Notes under the pieces: model-generated
Told to the model about the DNA's origin: nothing
Seen by the model: only the letters and a program-made list of their open reading frames with translations
Databases searched by the model: none
Program-made: the position numbers and the translations under genes
Shown here: positions 18,502 through 28,661 of the stretch, piece after piece
Position numbering within the stretch: the stretch's first letter is position 1
Layout: each line of letters begins with the position of its first letter
Assembly (NCBI RefSeq): GCF_022601975.1
Contig: NZ_JAKVIR010000005.1
Coordinates: 18,318-82,317, forward strand
Length of the DNA: 64,000 nucleotides
DNA from: Pontibacter sp. E15-1
GTDB lineage: Bacteria > Bacteroidota > Bacteroidia > Cytophagales > Hymenobacteraceae
Direction of reading: 5' to 3'

Positions 18502-20016
18502 ATGAAATCAATTAATAAAGCGGCACCTACCATTGCCGTTATATTCGGCGGAACCGGCGATTTGGCGAAAAGGAAGCTGGTTCCCGCTTTCTACAATTTG
18601 TTTCTGGACGGCTGGCTGCCAGAGCAATTTGCCCTCATCGGGCTTGGGCGCTCCGACACCGACGACCTGAACTACCAGCTAGACCTGCGCGAAGGCCTCG
18701 ACGAGTTCTCTCGCAGCGGAAAACCGGCGGAGGCTTCCTGGGAAAAATTCCGCTACTCCCTGTCTTACCTTCGCTCCAACATAAACGAGCAGGCCTCTTA
18801 CCACGACCTGGCCGAAAGGATCGCCGCCATCGAGGATGCCTGGGGCACACGGGCCAACCGCCTGTTTTACCTTTCAGTGGCCCCAAAGTTCATCGAGCCG
18901 ATTACCGTGAACCTGGGTGCCGTGGGCATCGCCAGCGACACGGAGCGCGACCGCATTGTGGTGGAAAAGCCGTTTGGGAATAACCTGGAGTCGGCAAAGG
19001 AGCTCAACGTGCTGCTCACCAGCACATTCCAGGAGTGCCAGATTTACAGGATTGACCATTACTTAGGCAAAGAAACGGTGCAGAACATCCTGGCTTTCCG
19101 GTTCGCCAATGCCCTTTTCGAGCCGCTCTGGAACCGTAACTACATTGATTATGTGCAGATCACGGTGGCAGAAGAAGTAGGCGTGGAAGACCGGGGCGGC
19201 TATTACGAGGGCTCCGGCGCGTTGCGCGACATGATCCAGAACCACTTGTTGCAGCTGATGTGCATGGTGGCCATGGAACCCCCGGTAACGTTTGAGGCAG
19301 AGGAAATCCGTAACCGGAAAGTGGATGTGCTGCACGCCGTGCAGCGGTTCTCGAAGGAAGACGTAGCCAAGTTTGCCGTGCGCGGGCAGTATGGCCCGGG
19401 CTGGATGAAGGGAAACCAGGTGCCGGGGTACCGCGAGGAGGAAGGCGTGGACCCGAGGTCCAAAACCGAAACGTACGCGGCCGTCAAGTTCCTGCTCGAC
19501 AACTGGCGCTGGCAGGGCGTGCCATTTTACCTGCGCACCGGCAAGCGGATGCAGGAGAAAAGCTCGTCCATCACGATTCAGTTCCGGCCGGTGCCGCACC
19601 TGACCTTCCCGAGCCAGATGTCGGAGAACATCATGCCCAACCGCCTCATTATCAACCTGCAACCGCAAATGGACATCCGGCTGCGCTTTATGGCCAAGAA
19701 AACAGGCCTGGACATGGCGCTGACCCCGGCAGAAATGGTGTTTGACTTCAATGGCCGCTCTACCCAGTCGCAGACGCAATCGCCGGAGGCGTATGAAACG
19801 CTTTTGCTGGATGCCATGGAAGGCGACGCGACCCTGTTTATGCGATCTGACCAGGTGGAGGTTGCCTGGGACGTGATCACCCCTATCCTGGAAACCTGGG
19901 AGTCGCGGCCGTCTTTAGAGTTCCCGAACTATGCCGCTGGCATGTGGGGCCCTGAGAACGCCGAGGCGTTGATTGCCCGCGAGGGCCATACCTGGTCTGT
20001 AACCTTACCTCACTAA
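18502..20016 (+). CDS. zwf: glucose-6-phosphate 1-dehydrogenase
   Basis: 504 residues, the usual bacterial length. It oxidises glucose 6-phosphate to 6-phosphogluconolactone and is the entry step of the oxidative pentose phosphate pathway. The N-terminal nucleotide-binding motif is [12 protein letters not shown] (about 15-26), and the active-site signature RIDHYLGKE includes the catalytic His. EKPFG and [11 protein letters not shown] segments are also typical. The gene ends 10 nt before pgl, so the two are almost certainly co-transcribed and possibly translationally coupled. Confidence 0.97.
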   Translation: MKSINKAAPTIAVIFGGTGDLAKRKLVPAFYNLFLDGWLPEQFALIGLGRSDTDDLNYQLDLREGLDEFSRSGKPAEASWEKFRYSLSYLRSNINEQASYHDLAERIAAIEDAWGTRANRLFYLSVAPKFIEPITVNLGAVGIASDTERDRIVVEKPFGNNLESAKELNVLLTSTFQECQIYRIDHYLGKETVQNILAFRFANALFEPLWNRNYIDYVQITVAEEVGVEDRGGYYEGSGALRDMIQNHLLQLMCMVAMEPPVTFEAEEIRNRKVDVLHAVQRFSKEDVAKFAVRGQYGPGWMKGNQVPGYREEEGVDPRSKTETYAAVKFLLDNWRWQGVPFYLRTGKRMQEKSSSITIQFRPVPHLTFPSQMSENIMPNRLIINLQPQMDIRLRFMAKKTGLDMALTPAEMVFDFNGRSTQSQTQSPEAYETLLLDAMEGDATLFMRSDQVEVAWDVITPILETWESRPSLEFPNYAAGMWGPENAEALIAREGHTWSVTLPH

Positions 20017-20026
20017 AAACAAGCCG

Positions 20027-20758
20027 ATGATACACATATTTGAAGATAAAGACGCCCTCAGCCAGGCAGCCGCCAAATTTTTTGTGCAAAAGGCGCAGGA
20101 GGCCGTGGCAGCAAACGGACGCTTCACGGTGGCCCTGACGGGGGGCTCCTCCCCTGTCTTGCTTCACAAGTTGCTTTCAGCCTCTCCTTATAAAGAGCAG
20201 GTCCCTTGGGAGAAGACGTTTGTATTCTGGGGAGACGAGCGCTGGGTGCCCCTGACAGATGAGCGCAGCAACGCCAAAATGGCCTTCGACACGCTGCTGG
20301 ACCACGTTCCTGTACCCAAGGGACAGGTATACCCGATGTGGCAGGACAACACATCCCCCGAGGATTTCGCAAAACAGTACGAACAGGTGCTGCAACAGCA
20401 TTTCAAAGCGGGGCCGCCTCAGTTCGACTTGATTCTGCTGGGTATGGGCGACGACGGCCATACCGCCTCGCTCTTCCCGGGTACGGAGGTGCTGCACGAG
20501 ACGACCAAGTGGGTGCAGGCGTATTACCTCGCCCCCCAGTCCATGTTCCGCGTGACGCTGACTGCTCCGCTAATCAACCAGGCTAAAACGATCTGCTTCC
20601 TCACTTTCGGCGACAACAAAGCTCCGGCGCTGCATGAGGTGTTGGAGGGTGAGCCAAACCCGGAGAAATACCCCGCCCAGCTTATTCGGCCGCAGCAAGG
20701 CGAGGTGTACTGGTTTGTTGATGAAAAAGCAGCCTCCCAACTAAACAGCAAGGAATAG
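20027..20758 (+). CDS. pgl: 6-phosphogluconolactonase
   Basis: 243 residues. It hydrolyses the lactone made by Zwf to 6-phosphogluconate, the substrate of Gnd. It belongs to the NagB-related lactonase family: TGGSSP near residue 40, FWGDERWVPL and GMGDDGHTASLFPG, where the GDDGH segment forms the active site. It is the last gene of the gnd-zwf-pgl operon and is followed by a strong intrinsic terminator. The operon as a whole supplies NADPH and ribulose 5-phosphate. Confidence 0.96.
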   Translation: MIHIFEDKDALSQAAAKFFVQKAQEAVAANGRFTVALTGGSSPVLLHKLLSASPYKEQVPWEKTFVFWGDERWVPLTDERSNAKMAFDTLLDHVPVPKGQVYPMWQDNTSPEDFAKQYEQVLQQHFKAGPPQFDLILLGMGDDGHTASLFPGTEVLHETTKWVQAYYLAPQSMFRVTLTAPLINQAKTICFLTFGDNKAPALHEVLEGEPNPEKYPAQLIRPQQGEVYWFVDEKAASQLNSKE

Positions 20759-20788
20759 GTCTTTTTTTAAGATATCACTACTTCTTAT

Positions 20789-20837
20789 CCCCTGAAGAAA
20801 CGCCCGAAACTTTCGGCGAGTCTTCAGGGGATTTTTT
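20789..20837 (+). terminator. intrinsic terminator of the gnd-zwf-pgl operon
   Basis: 10-bp perfect stem (20789-20798 with 20821-20830), 22-nt loop containing a further small pairing (CCGAAACTTTCGG), then six T residues at 20832-20837. It lies 30 nt after the pgl stop. Confidence 0.85.
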
Positions 20838-21217
20838 GTATCCAGGCCTCTCATGCGGTATACGCCACAGGTTCTTTTGTTCCCCGCAGAAGCTACCGGA
20901 GGCATGGCCTACCCCTTTTAGCTGCTTATACTGCATACCTACTTCCCTTTCCATACCCTTAGCTAGGTATATCTAACTATAGCAGATATACTATAAATCG
21001 GGCTTCAGCACCTTCAGAAGCAGATCCACCATGTTTTTTAAAACATTTACCCTCTTTATACGTGTACCCACCATGGTGCTATAATTATACCCATTTAAAA
21101 TATACTTATTTACACAATAGCCGTAAGCCGTATTTACTCCACCTACTCAAGCCGAATTTCAAGCAGGAATCAAACTTATCAATTGAAAGTATCAGTTTTT
21201 AGCCAAGCAGTATACGT
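20838..21217. other. intergenic region upstream of the giant adhesin gene
   Basis: About 380 nt, AT-rich towards the 3' end, with several copies of the word TATACC or GGTATA. No gene, hairpin or exact TAnnTTTG element was seen. It probably carries the promoter of the downstream two-gene unit. Confidence 0.4.
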
Positions 21218-24200
21218 ATGCGTCAACTTTTACCCAGAGTAGTACTTTTTTATACCCTCCTGTTATTTTTCGCGCTGCAAGCGGTTGGGCAGGGCAGTGG
21301 ATGCAAGGCCACGATGCGCGCAGACAATGCGCTGACGTTTTGCAAGGGCCAGACCACCCGGCTTAGTGTGGATCAGAAAGGTCATACCTATACATGGTAT
21401 AAAGACGGGCAAGAGATTACCGGGCAGAAAGGTGAGTTTTATACCGTCTCAGCATCGGGCAGCTATACCGTCAGGATTGACAACCACGCCTCCTGCGCCC
21501 CCGCAAGCACGCTGTCGGACCCAATGAAAATCACCGTGGAAGAGTACCCTGTCGCTGACTTCTCTGCTCCTTCAGGGGACCAATGCGCCGGAAACGCCGT
21601 GAGTTTCACCAATGCCTCCACTGGCAATGCCCTTAAATACAGCTGGGATTTCGGTGATCCTGACGCGGGGGCCCGGAACAGCAGCACGGAAGCCTCCCCC
21701 AAACATGTGTACAAAGGCTTCATCGGTCAGTCCAAAGTATTTACCGTGCGGCTGACCGTAACCAACAGCGCCGGGTGCGAACGCACCGTCGAGAAGAAAG
21801 TAACCGTGAAGGAAGGCCCAGACGCCACCCTGCTGGATGTGGACGCGGGCGCCATCAACACCCCCTTTGTGCAGTGCTCTTCCAGTTCCTCAGACATCAA
21901 CTATACCGTCACGGCGCAGAACAACTCCACCACGCAGTCCTTAAACCAGGGCTATGCAATCAACTGGGGAGACGGCTCGCCGGTGGAGAACCTGGGCAGC
22001 GACTTTACAAAGGTAACGCATACCTATACCCGGCGGGGAGCCTTTAAGCTGGTCTTCACGGTTACCGGAAACGGCGGCTGCAGCTCTTCCACCACCTATG
22101 AGGCGTATAACGGAAGTAACCCGAGCCTTGCAGTGGGCAGTCCCGGAAACACGGTGGGTTGCGCGCCAGTTACGTATACCTTCCCGATCAGCGGCGTGGC
22201 CGACAACTCGCCAGCCACCAAATACACCTTCCAGTTCAACGACAACACACCAGCCTATACCTTTACCCAGGAGAACATCCCGGCCAGTATCACGCACACC
22301 TTCAACCAGGGCTCCTGCGGGATGACCGGGGATGCCTTTACGCTAACGGCTTCGGCTGAGAACCCCTGCGGCAAAACCCCCATCACGGTGGGCTCTATTA
22401 AGATAGCGTCGGGCCCCAAGGCAGCCTTTGCGGTGCCGGCGCAGGCCGTTTGCACAAACCAGCTGGTGTCGCTGCAAAACACCACGGTAAACGGAAGTGC
22501 CTTTACCAACACCGGGGCGTGCAGCAGCGCCTCTAACTCCAGCTGGAGCGTTTCCCCGGCCGCGGGCTGGGGCTTTGCGTCGGGCTCCACATCAGCCACT
22601 GAAAACCCCGTCTTCACGTTTACAAAGCCAGGCACCTACGAGGTGACGCTTACCTCCAGCAATGGCTGTACCACCGCATCGTTCACGAAAGAGATCCGGG
22701 TGATCACGCCCCCCGCCGCCGCGTTTTCGCTGACGGCTGAGGAAGGCTGCAGCCCGCTTCGGGTAGGCACAGCCAATGCCTCCACCGGAGATGAGCTGCG
22801 TTACAAATGGACCGTAAGCCCAGACCGCGGCTATACCCTGGCCAGCGGGAGCCTGACGAGCATCGACCCGGTATTCAACTTTACCGAGGGGGGCGACTAT
22901 GTCCTCACGCTGAAGGCCGTCAATGGCTGCGACTCGAGCACGACCTCCCAACCGGTGAAGGTGCGCGGCAAACCACTGGTCACGCTGCCGGAGGCGAAGG
23001 GGTACTGCACCCCGCTCACCCTCAAGTTCGATGCCTCTGACCCCAGCCATACCCCCAACTTCACGGTTGGCAACGGCACCATCTCCGGGTATGCCTGGCA
23101 GGTTTCCGGGGAGGCGACGTTCGTGAACGGCACCACGGCCAGTTCCCAGTTCCCGGCCATTCATTTTCCGAAGGAAGGCAGCTATACCGTGACCCTGAAA
23201 GCTACCAACGCGTGCGGAGATTCTGAGGCAGCCACCCAGACAATCACGATCGCCCCGGCGGTAGAAAACAGCATTTCCGCTGACCAGACAGTTTGCGCTG
23301 GCAGCATCCCCGCCCCCCTGACGGAAGCCGTGCCGACAAACGGGCAGGGAGGAAACCTTATTTATACCTGGGAGTTCAGCACGACCGACGCGACGACCGG
23401 GTTCCAGCCAATTGCCGGAGCGGCAGCCAGCAGCTTCGCGCCGCAAGCCCTGACGCAAACTACCTGGTTCAGAAGGATTATCAATGCGGGCGGCTGCGAG
23501 GTCCAATCGAATACCGTGCAGATCACCGTCACCCCGACGCCCCCTGCCCCCTCCCTAGCTGGCACAACGGTGTGCGCGGGCACTATTGTGGTCCTGAAGG
23601 TTGACAGCCCGAACGGGGCTACCTACGAATGGTTCACCGACAAGACCGGCGACACGCCCGTGCATGAGGGGGCCAGTTACGAAACGCCCGTGCTGCAAGC
23701 CACCACCACCTATTATGTGCAAACCAAAGGCACACAGAGCTGCCCCAGCGTGCGGGTGGCGGTCACCGTTACCGTGAACCCGCTCGTAGAGAACAACACA
23801 ATCAGCGCGGATCAGGCGATATGCACTGGCGAGACACCGCAGGACCTTATCGGATCAGAACCGACAGGGGGCACGGGCGTCTTCTCGTATGTATGGGAGC
23901 AAAGCACAGACAACCAAACCTATACCCCCGCCGAGGGAGTGCGCGCGTCGCGCGACTATGAGCCGGGGCCGCTGCAGCAGGAGACGTGGTTCAGGCGGCG
24001 CGTGGTATCAGGCAGTTGCGAAAGCGTGTCTGCTCCGGTGCAGGTGGTCGTCAACGGTATGATCACTAACAACACCATATCGGCCCCGCAGGTCATCTGC
24101 ACAGGCTCGGAACCTATTGCCCTGAGTGGCAGCGTCCCCGCTGGCGGAGACGGGAGCTATGCCTACCGCTGGGAGATGAGCACCGACGGCCCAACGGGGA

Positions 24201-27052
24201 TTTTCCAGCCTGTCCCCGGCGACAACGAAAATGCAGGCTATAACCCAGGCATCCTCTCCCAGACCACCTGGTTCCGGCGCGTGGTATTGTCCAGTATCTG
24301 CGCAAACCCCTCCGCTGCCGTCGAGATTACGGTGCATGAGACTATCGGCAACAACCTCCTCACAGAAGACCAGACGCTTTGCCTTGGCAACACCGGCACG
24401 CTGAAAGGGAGTATGCCTACGGGCGGAAGCGGCAGTTATACCTTCCTGTGGGAAGTGAGCACGCTCAGCGATATGGAGGGTTTTGTGCCCGCCCCCGGCC
24501 TTGGCACAGAGCAGGAGTATACCACCGCCGCCCTTACCCAAACCTCCTGGTTCAGGCGGCGGGTTAGCTCCGGCCCTTGCGCAGCACACTACAGCGCCCC
24601 CGTGAAAATAACGGTAAACTCCGCCATCACACTGAACACAATCACCGGAGCGCAAAATGTCTGCGCCGGCACTGCACCGCTATTGCTGGCAGGATCCACC
24701 CCATCCGGGGGCAGCGGAAGCTATACCTATCTCTGGGAAGCAAGCACCGCAGGGCCTGACACAGGCTTCAGCCCGGCCACAGGGAGCAACAACGCGGAAA
24801 GCTATCAGCCCGAGGCCCTCACCCAAACCACCTGGTTCCGGCGTTCGGTGCTGTCGGTGCCATGCGCCCCTGTGGCCAGCAACGCAATTGAGGTAAGCGT
24901 CCTGCCCGTTATTTCTGGCAATCTGCTGGAAGGAACTCAAACCATATGCACCGGGGCAACGCCCCGCCTCCTGACTGGCACAACCCCCACCGGCGGCTCA
25001 GGAAGTTATACCTACCGCTGGGAGATGAGCATCGACGGACTCGTTTTTGAAACGGCAACCGGCAACGCTGCGCAGGCCAGCTATCAGGCCGGGGCCTTGG
25101 GGCAAACCACCTGGTTTAGGAGGATCGTCAATTCCGGGGAATGTGTGGACACCAGCGTGCCGGTTCTCGTGACAGTGAACGAGGAGATCTCGGGAAACAG
25201 CATTTCACAGGATCAGCTGCTCTGCGTGGGCGCCACGCCGGCGGCACTGTCCGGAACCGACCCGGCGGGGGGAGACGGAAATTATACCTACCGCTGGGAA
25301 AGCAGCACGTTGGGCCCGGATACGGGGTATGAGCCAGCTGCGGGAAGCAACACTGCCAGCCAGTATGCCCCTGGGGCCATCAGGCAGACAACCTGGTTCC
25401 GGCGGGTGGTTTCCGCAGGCCCTTGCGCCGAAAACAGCAGCTTGCCGGTTAAAATTACCGTGACGCCCCCCATCGCAGACAACGCCATATCGATGCCGCA
25501 GGCCATCTGTGAGGGAGTCTTGCCGGCGCCGCTCAGTGGCACAACGCCTTCCGGCGGAAACGGCACTTATACCTATGTTTGGGAAAGCAGCACTACCAGC
25601 GCGCAGGGCGGTTTCGCAGCTGCCGCAGGTATAAACGACCGGATGGGTTATACCCCGGGCCAAACGACTGCAACCACCTGGTACCGCCGGGTAGTTTATT
25701 CGGAAGGCTGCACCAGTGTTTCGGGAGCGGTGCAGATCACGGTGGTTTCGCCGGTGGCCAACAACAACATCAGCGCAGACCAGGTGGTATGCCTGGGCAC
25801 CGCGCCCGCCGCCCTGCTTGGCACCACGCCGATTGGGGGCGACGGCGCCTACGCGTATCGCTGGGAGATCAGTACTGACAACATGGGCTACACGTTGGCT
25901 CCCGGCATCACGGACGAGGCAAACTATACCCCCAATCCGCTGTCTGCAGACACGTGGTTCCGGCGCGTGGTGATGGCGGGACCCTGCGCCGCGTCGGTCA
26001 GCAGCCCGGTGAAGATAACCGTGAATGCCCCCGTCTCGAACAACACGATTGGCTCTCCGCAGCTTGTCTGCGCGGGCACCACTCCGGGCGTGCTGCATGG
26101 CGCGGCACCCGTGGGTGGCACGGGCAGCTATACCTTCCTCTGGGAAGCAAGCACCAACAGCGCAACCGCAGGCTTCGCCCCGGCTCCGGGCGACAACAGC
26201 GGCATATCCTATGCGCCCGAGGCACTGCAACGGACTACCTGGTTCCGCCGCAAGGTGATCTCTCTGCCCTGCCAGGAGAATATCAGCTCAACCGTTCTCG
26301 TGACGGTGCAGCCGCAACCGAAGTTGCCGCAGGCCAAAGGCGGGCGCATTTGCCCGGGTGAGACCATCACCCTGACGGCTTCTGCACTGGAGATCACAGA
26401 CAGGCTGGAATGGTATGATCAGCAGGAAGGCGGTATCGCGCTGTATACAGGATCCTCGTTTACCTCTCCCCCACTCCTTGCTACCACCGCCTATTACGTA
26501 CAGGCTGTAAACACGTATGGCTGCGCCAGCGAGCGACTGGAGGTGGTGGCCACCGTACTTGCCCCCGAAGCAGACGCTGGCCCGGACATAACGATAGTGG
26601 CGGGGCGAAAAGCGCAACTGCGTGCCCGTGGTGGCGAAACATATGTATGGTCTCCGGCGGACGGCCTCTCTTCGGCCATCATCCCTGACCCCGAGGCTGC
26701 CCCGGCGCAAACTACAACCTATACCGTAACCATTACCACAGCGGAAGGATGTGTTGTGACGGACGAGGTGACAGTGACGGTGTTGCCGCGCATCAGCATC
26801 ACGAACGCGCTTACCCTCAACGGAGACGGGCTGAATGAGACCTGGTTCATCGAGAACATAGAGCACTACCCCAACTGCCAGGTGCAGGTGTTCACCCGCT
26901 GGGGAGCCAAGGTTTTTGAATCAGAGGGATACCGGCAGCCCTGGGACGGAACCTACCAGGGAAAGCAGTTGCCGATGGCGGCGTACTATTACGTCATCCG
27001 TCTCGATAAGACTTCCGACCCGATATCAGGCAGCATCACATTGATTAAGTAA
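21218..27052 (+). CDS. giant repeat-containing surface protein with CHU_C (type B T9SS) C-terminus
   Basis: 1944 residues. The signal peptide spans about 1-24 (LLLFFALQAVGQG). Residues ~25-105 are an Ig-like domain and ~105-680 a series of PKD-type domains (YSWDFGDPDAG; INWGDGSP). From ~681 to ~1699 there are ten tandem ~94-residue repeats, interrupted once by an Ig-like domain after the first. Each has the pattern N-x-I-S-x-x-Q-x-[VIL]-C-x-G, then GGxGSYTYxWExST, then TTWFRRxV. After an HYR/PKD-like stretch the protein ends with the gliding-motility-associated C-terminal domain (about 1857-1944; LNGDGLNETWFI, VFTRWGAKVFES, PWDGTYQGKQLP). Such proteins are exported by the T9SS and act as adhesins, often with a PorP/SprF partner encoded next door, as here (5-nt gap). 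Ligand unknown. Confidence 0.9.
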   Translation: MRQLLPRVVLFYTLLLFFALQAVGQGSGCKATMRADNALTFCKGQTTRLSVDQKGHTYTWYKDGQEITGQKGEFYTVSASGSYTVRIDNHASCAPASTLSDPMKITVEEYPVADFSAPSGDQCAGNAVSFTNASTGNALKYSWDFGDPDAGARNSSTEASPKHVYKGFIGQSKVFTVRLTVTNSAGCERTVEKKVTVKEGPDATLLDVDAGAINTPFVQCSSSSSDINYTVTAQNNSTTQSLNQGYAINWGDGSPVENLGSDFTKVTHTYTRRGAFKLVFTVTGNGGCSSSTTYEAYNGSNPSLAVGSPGNTVGCAPVTYTFPISGVADNSPATKYTFQFNDNTPAYTFTQENIPASITHTFNQGSCGMTGDAFTLTASAENPCGKTPITVGSIKIASGPKAAFAVPAQAVCTNQLVSLQNTTVNGSAFTNTGACSSASNSSWSVSPAAGWGFASGSTSATENPVFTFTKPGTYEVTLTSSNGCTTASFTKEIRVITPPAAAFSLTAEEGCSPLRVGTANASTGDELRYKWTVSPDRGYTLASGSLTSIDPVFNFTEGGDYVLTLKAVNGCDSSTTSQPVKVRGKPLVTLPEAKGYCTPLTLKFDASDPSHTPNFTVGNGTISGYAWQVSGEATFVNGTTASSQFPAIHFPKEGSYTVTLKATNACGDSEAATQTITIAPAVENSISADQTVCAGSIPAPLTEAVPTNGQGGNLIYTWEFSTTDATTGFQPIAGAAASSFAPQALTQTTWFRRIINAGGCEVQSNTVQITVTPTPPAPSLAGTTVCAGTIVVLKVDSPNGATYEWFTDKTGDTPVHEGASYETPVLQATTTYYVQTKGTQSCPSVRVAVTVTVNPLVENNTISADQAICTGETPQDLIGSEPTGGTGVFSYVWEQSTDNQTYTPAEGVRASRDYEPGPLQQETWFRRRVVSGSCESVSAPVQVVVNGMITNNTISAPQVICTGSEPIALSGSVPAGGDGSYAYRWEMSTDGPTGIFQPVPGDNENAGYNPGILSQTTWFRRVVLSSICANPSAAVEITVHETIGNNLLTEDQTLCLGNTGTLKGSMPTGGSGSYTFLWEVSTLSDMEGFVPAPGLGTEQEYTTAALTQTSWFRRRVSSGPCAAHYSAPVKITVNSAITLNTITGAQNVCAGTAPLLLAGSTPSGGSGSYTYLWEASTAGPDTGFSPATGSNNAESYQPEALTQTTWFRRSVLSVPCAPVASNAIEVSVLPVISGNLLEGTQTICTGATPRLLTGTTPTGGSGSYTYRWEMSIDGLVFETATGNAAQASYQAGALGQTTWFRRIVNSGECVDTSVPVLVTVNEEISGNSISQDQLLCVGATPAALSGTDPAGGDGNYTYRWESSTLGPDTGYEPAAGSNTASQYAPGAIRQTTWFRRVVSAGPCAENSSLPVKITVTPPIADNAISMPQAICEGVLPAPLSGTTPSGGNGTYTYVWESSTTSAQGGFAAAAGINDRMGYTPGQTTATTWYRRVVYSEGCTSVSGAVQITVVSPVANNNISADQVVCLGTAPAALLGTTPIGGDGAYAYRWEISTDNMGYTLAPGITDEANYTPNPLSADTWFRRVVMAGPCAASVSSPVKITVNAPVSNNTIGSPQLVCAGTTPGVLHGAAPVGGTGSYTFLWEASTNSATAGFAPAPGDNSGISYAPEALQRTTWFRRKVISLPCQENISSTVLVTVQPQPKLPQAKGGRICPGETITLTASALEITDRLEWYDQQEGGIALYTGSSFTSPPLLATTAYYVQAVNTYGCASERLEVVATVLAPEADAGPDITIVAGRKAQLRARGGETYVWSPADGLSSAIIPDPEAAPAQTTTYTVTITTAEGCVVTDEVTVTVLPRISITNALTLNGDGLNETWFIENIEHYPNCQVQVFTRWGAKVFESEGYRQPWDGTYQGKQLPMAAYYYVIRLDKTSDPISGSITLIK
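23261..26315 (+). repeat. ten tandem ~285-bp coding repeats
   Basis: In-frame repeats of about 94 codons inside the adhesin gene, diverged in nucleotide sequence but sharing Cys-x-Gly, GGxGSY and TTWFRR motifs. Two conserved cysteines per repeat, one near the start and one near the end, could form a disulfide outside the cell. The first repeat is separated from the others by an inserted Ig-like domain (about 23540-23790). Confidence 0.8.
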
Positions 27053-27057
27053 CGATT

Positions 27058-28065
27058 ATGAGAGCACTTCTTCCCTTCGCCCTGATGTGCATGCTGGCCG
27101 TAAACGCGCTTGCCCAGCAGCAGCCGCAGCTTAGCCAGTACATGCAGAACAACTTCCTGGTAAACCCTGCCGTGGCGGGCATCGAGAGCTATTCCGACGT
27201 GCGCACGTCCTACCGCAGCCAGTGGCTTGGGGTCGAGGGCGCCCCTACTACTTTTTACGCCAGCATACACGCCGCCCTCAACAAGCGGGAACGAAGCACG
27301 ATGTCGATCCGGCACCAGAAGCGGAATGGGGCACGCGTGAAGCCAGGTGCGGGCAGCCATTACCGTGTCAGTCCGCACCACGGCGTGGGGGCCGTGGCGA
27401 AAGTAGACCGGGCAGGCCTTCTGCGCACCTCCTCCCTTAACCTGACCTACGCTTATCACCTCCCGCTAACCCAGTCGATTAACCTGTCTAGCGGGGTATA
27501 CACCGGCTTCACGCAATTCCACATCAATCAGCGAGACATGGTGCTGCAAACCCCGGACGACCCGTTTCTGAACGCTGACGGCATGAACATGATGAAACTG
27601 GACCTGGGGATTGGCCTGTGGATGTACAGTCGATCCTTTTTCGTGGGAGTGTCGGGGGCGCAACTGGCGCACAGCGGCAACGACGTGGCGAGCCTGGAGG
27701 GCGGCCCCAGGGGGATGCTGCAACCGCACTACTACGTTACCGGCGGCTATCGGCTGCCAGTTGCCCGTAACCTGGATATTACCCCGTCGGTGATGGTGAA
27801 AATGGCGGCCAACAAACAGGCTGCCGTCGATGTGAACATGAAGGCGCTGTATGCCCAAAAGGTATGGGGCGGGGTGTCGTACCGGCACCAGGATGCCGCG
27901 GCCGTGATGGCCGGGGTGTATGTGAACTATCTGCTCGACGTCAGCTACTCCTACGACTTTGTGACCTCCGAGATGAGCAAGGCCCGCGCCAACAGCCACG
28001 AGGTGGTGGTGGGCTTTAAACTCAACAACCCCAAAAAGGTCCTATGCCCGCAATGGGTGTGGTAG
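27058..28065 (+). CDS. PorP/SprF family outer membrane protein
   Basis: 335 residues with a signal peptide (about 1-20, ending NALAQ). The start QQQPQLSQYMQNNFLVNPAV is characteristic of the PorP/SprF family (type IX secretion system membrane protein), followed by alternating beta-strands of a small outer-membrane barrel (YRSQWLGVEGAP, SINLSSGVYTGF, SYSYDFV). Family members help export or anchor the CHU_C-type protein encoded next to them. The 5-nt gap to the adhesin gene supports a dedicated partner pair, as with SprB and SprF of Flavobacterium. The gene is not the core PorP of the secretion machine as far as context shows, since no other core T9SS genes are in the window. The last codons overlap a terminator hairpin. 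Confidence 0.88.
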   Translation: MRALLPFALMCMLAVNALAQQQPQLSQYMQNNFLVNPAVAGIESYSDVRTSYRSQWLGVEGAPTTFYASIHAALNKRERSTMSIRHQKRNGARVKPGAGSHYRVSPHHGVGAVAKVDRAGLLRTSSLNLTYAYHLPLTQSINLSSGVYTGFTQFHINQRDMVLQTPDDPFLNADGMNMMKLDLGIGLWMYSRSFFVGVSGAQLAHSGNDVASLEGGPRGMLQPHYYVTGGYRLPVARNLDITPSVMVKMAANKQAAVDVNMKALYAQKVWGGVSYRHQDAAAVMAGVYVNYLLDVSYSYDFVTSEMSKARANSHEVVVGFKLNNPKKVLCPQWVW

Positions 28066-28078
28066 CCATACCCATTTT
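28052..28078 (+). terminator. terminator hairpin overlapping the PorP/SprF stop codon
   Basis: 11-bp stem (28052-28062 with 28066-28076, one G-U pair) whose 3-nt loop is exactly the TAG stop codon at 28063-28065. Only a short T stretch follows. Confidence 0.5.
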
Positions 28079-28343
28079 GCAGGAAGGCCAGCGTGCCGGG
28101 CCAAACATCGCAGTCAGGCGCAATGCTTCTAGCGTACTTCTGCGTAGCGCGCAAAAAACCTTAACGACTTAGCTGCCTTTAGCTTTGTGCTCCTTCCGGC
28201 ATCGAATTGGTTTCATCTCAGCAACTTGGCTTCCTTAAATCCTACCCCGAGTAGCAGGATTGTCAATTATTTGTCGTATATTGTAAAAAATAATGAACGT
28301 ATGCCTCGTTTAATATGTAGTAGGTATATAACAATAATACAAT

Positions 28344-28535
28344 ATGAATAACGGAACAGTAAAATTTTTCAATGACCTGAAAGGTTTCGGGTTTATCAAA
28401 GAGTCAGATTCAGATCAGGAGTATTTCGTACATGTTTCTGGGTTAGTAGACGAAATTCAGGAAAACGACAACGTGACTTTTGATCTTCAGGAAGGAAGAA
28501 AAGGCCTAAACGCAGTGAACGTAAAGCGCGCTTAG
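28344..28535 (+). CDS. cold shock protein, CspA family
   Basis: 63 residues, a single cold-shock (OB-fold) domain. The RNA-binding motifs are KGFGFIKE (RNP1) and EYFVHVS (RNP2-like), preceded by the standard start NNGTVKFFNDL. It binds single-stranded RNA or DNA and acts as an RNA chaperone in the cytoplasm. It is slightly shorter than E. coli CspA (about 70 residues). The 278 nt between the preceding gene and the start codon could hold a long 5' leader, as is common for cold-shock genes, but no specific structure was identified. It has its own terminator. Confidence 0.93.
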   Translation: MNNGTVKFFNDLKGFGFIKESDSDQEYFVHVSGLVDEIQENDNVTFDLQEGRKGLNAVNVKRA

Positions 28536-28554
28536 ATTTAGAATATCACTACTA

Positions 28555-28586
28555 AAAAAGGCCTTACGTTGCGTAAGGCTTTTTTA
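28555..28586 (+). terminator. intrinsic terminator of the cold shock gene
   Basis: 8-bp stem (28561-28568 with 28572-28579) with a 3-nt loop, flanked by an A-run (28555-28559) and a T-run (28580-28586); it can work in both directions. Confidence 0.85.
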
Positions 28587-28661
28587 TTTCCTCCCCGGAA
28601 TAGGATTTATCCTACGCATACTGCTGCTTAGTAAAGTTTCATCTTAAATTCCGATTGCAAA

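Noticed and set aside
25205..26230. 341-codon minus-strand frame inside the adhesin gene
   Set aside because: Antisense to the tandem repeats; its own product repeats only because the coding strand does.
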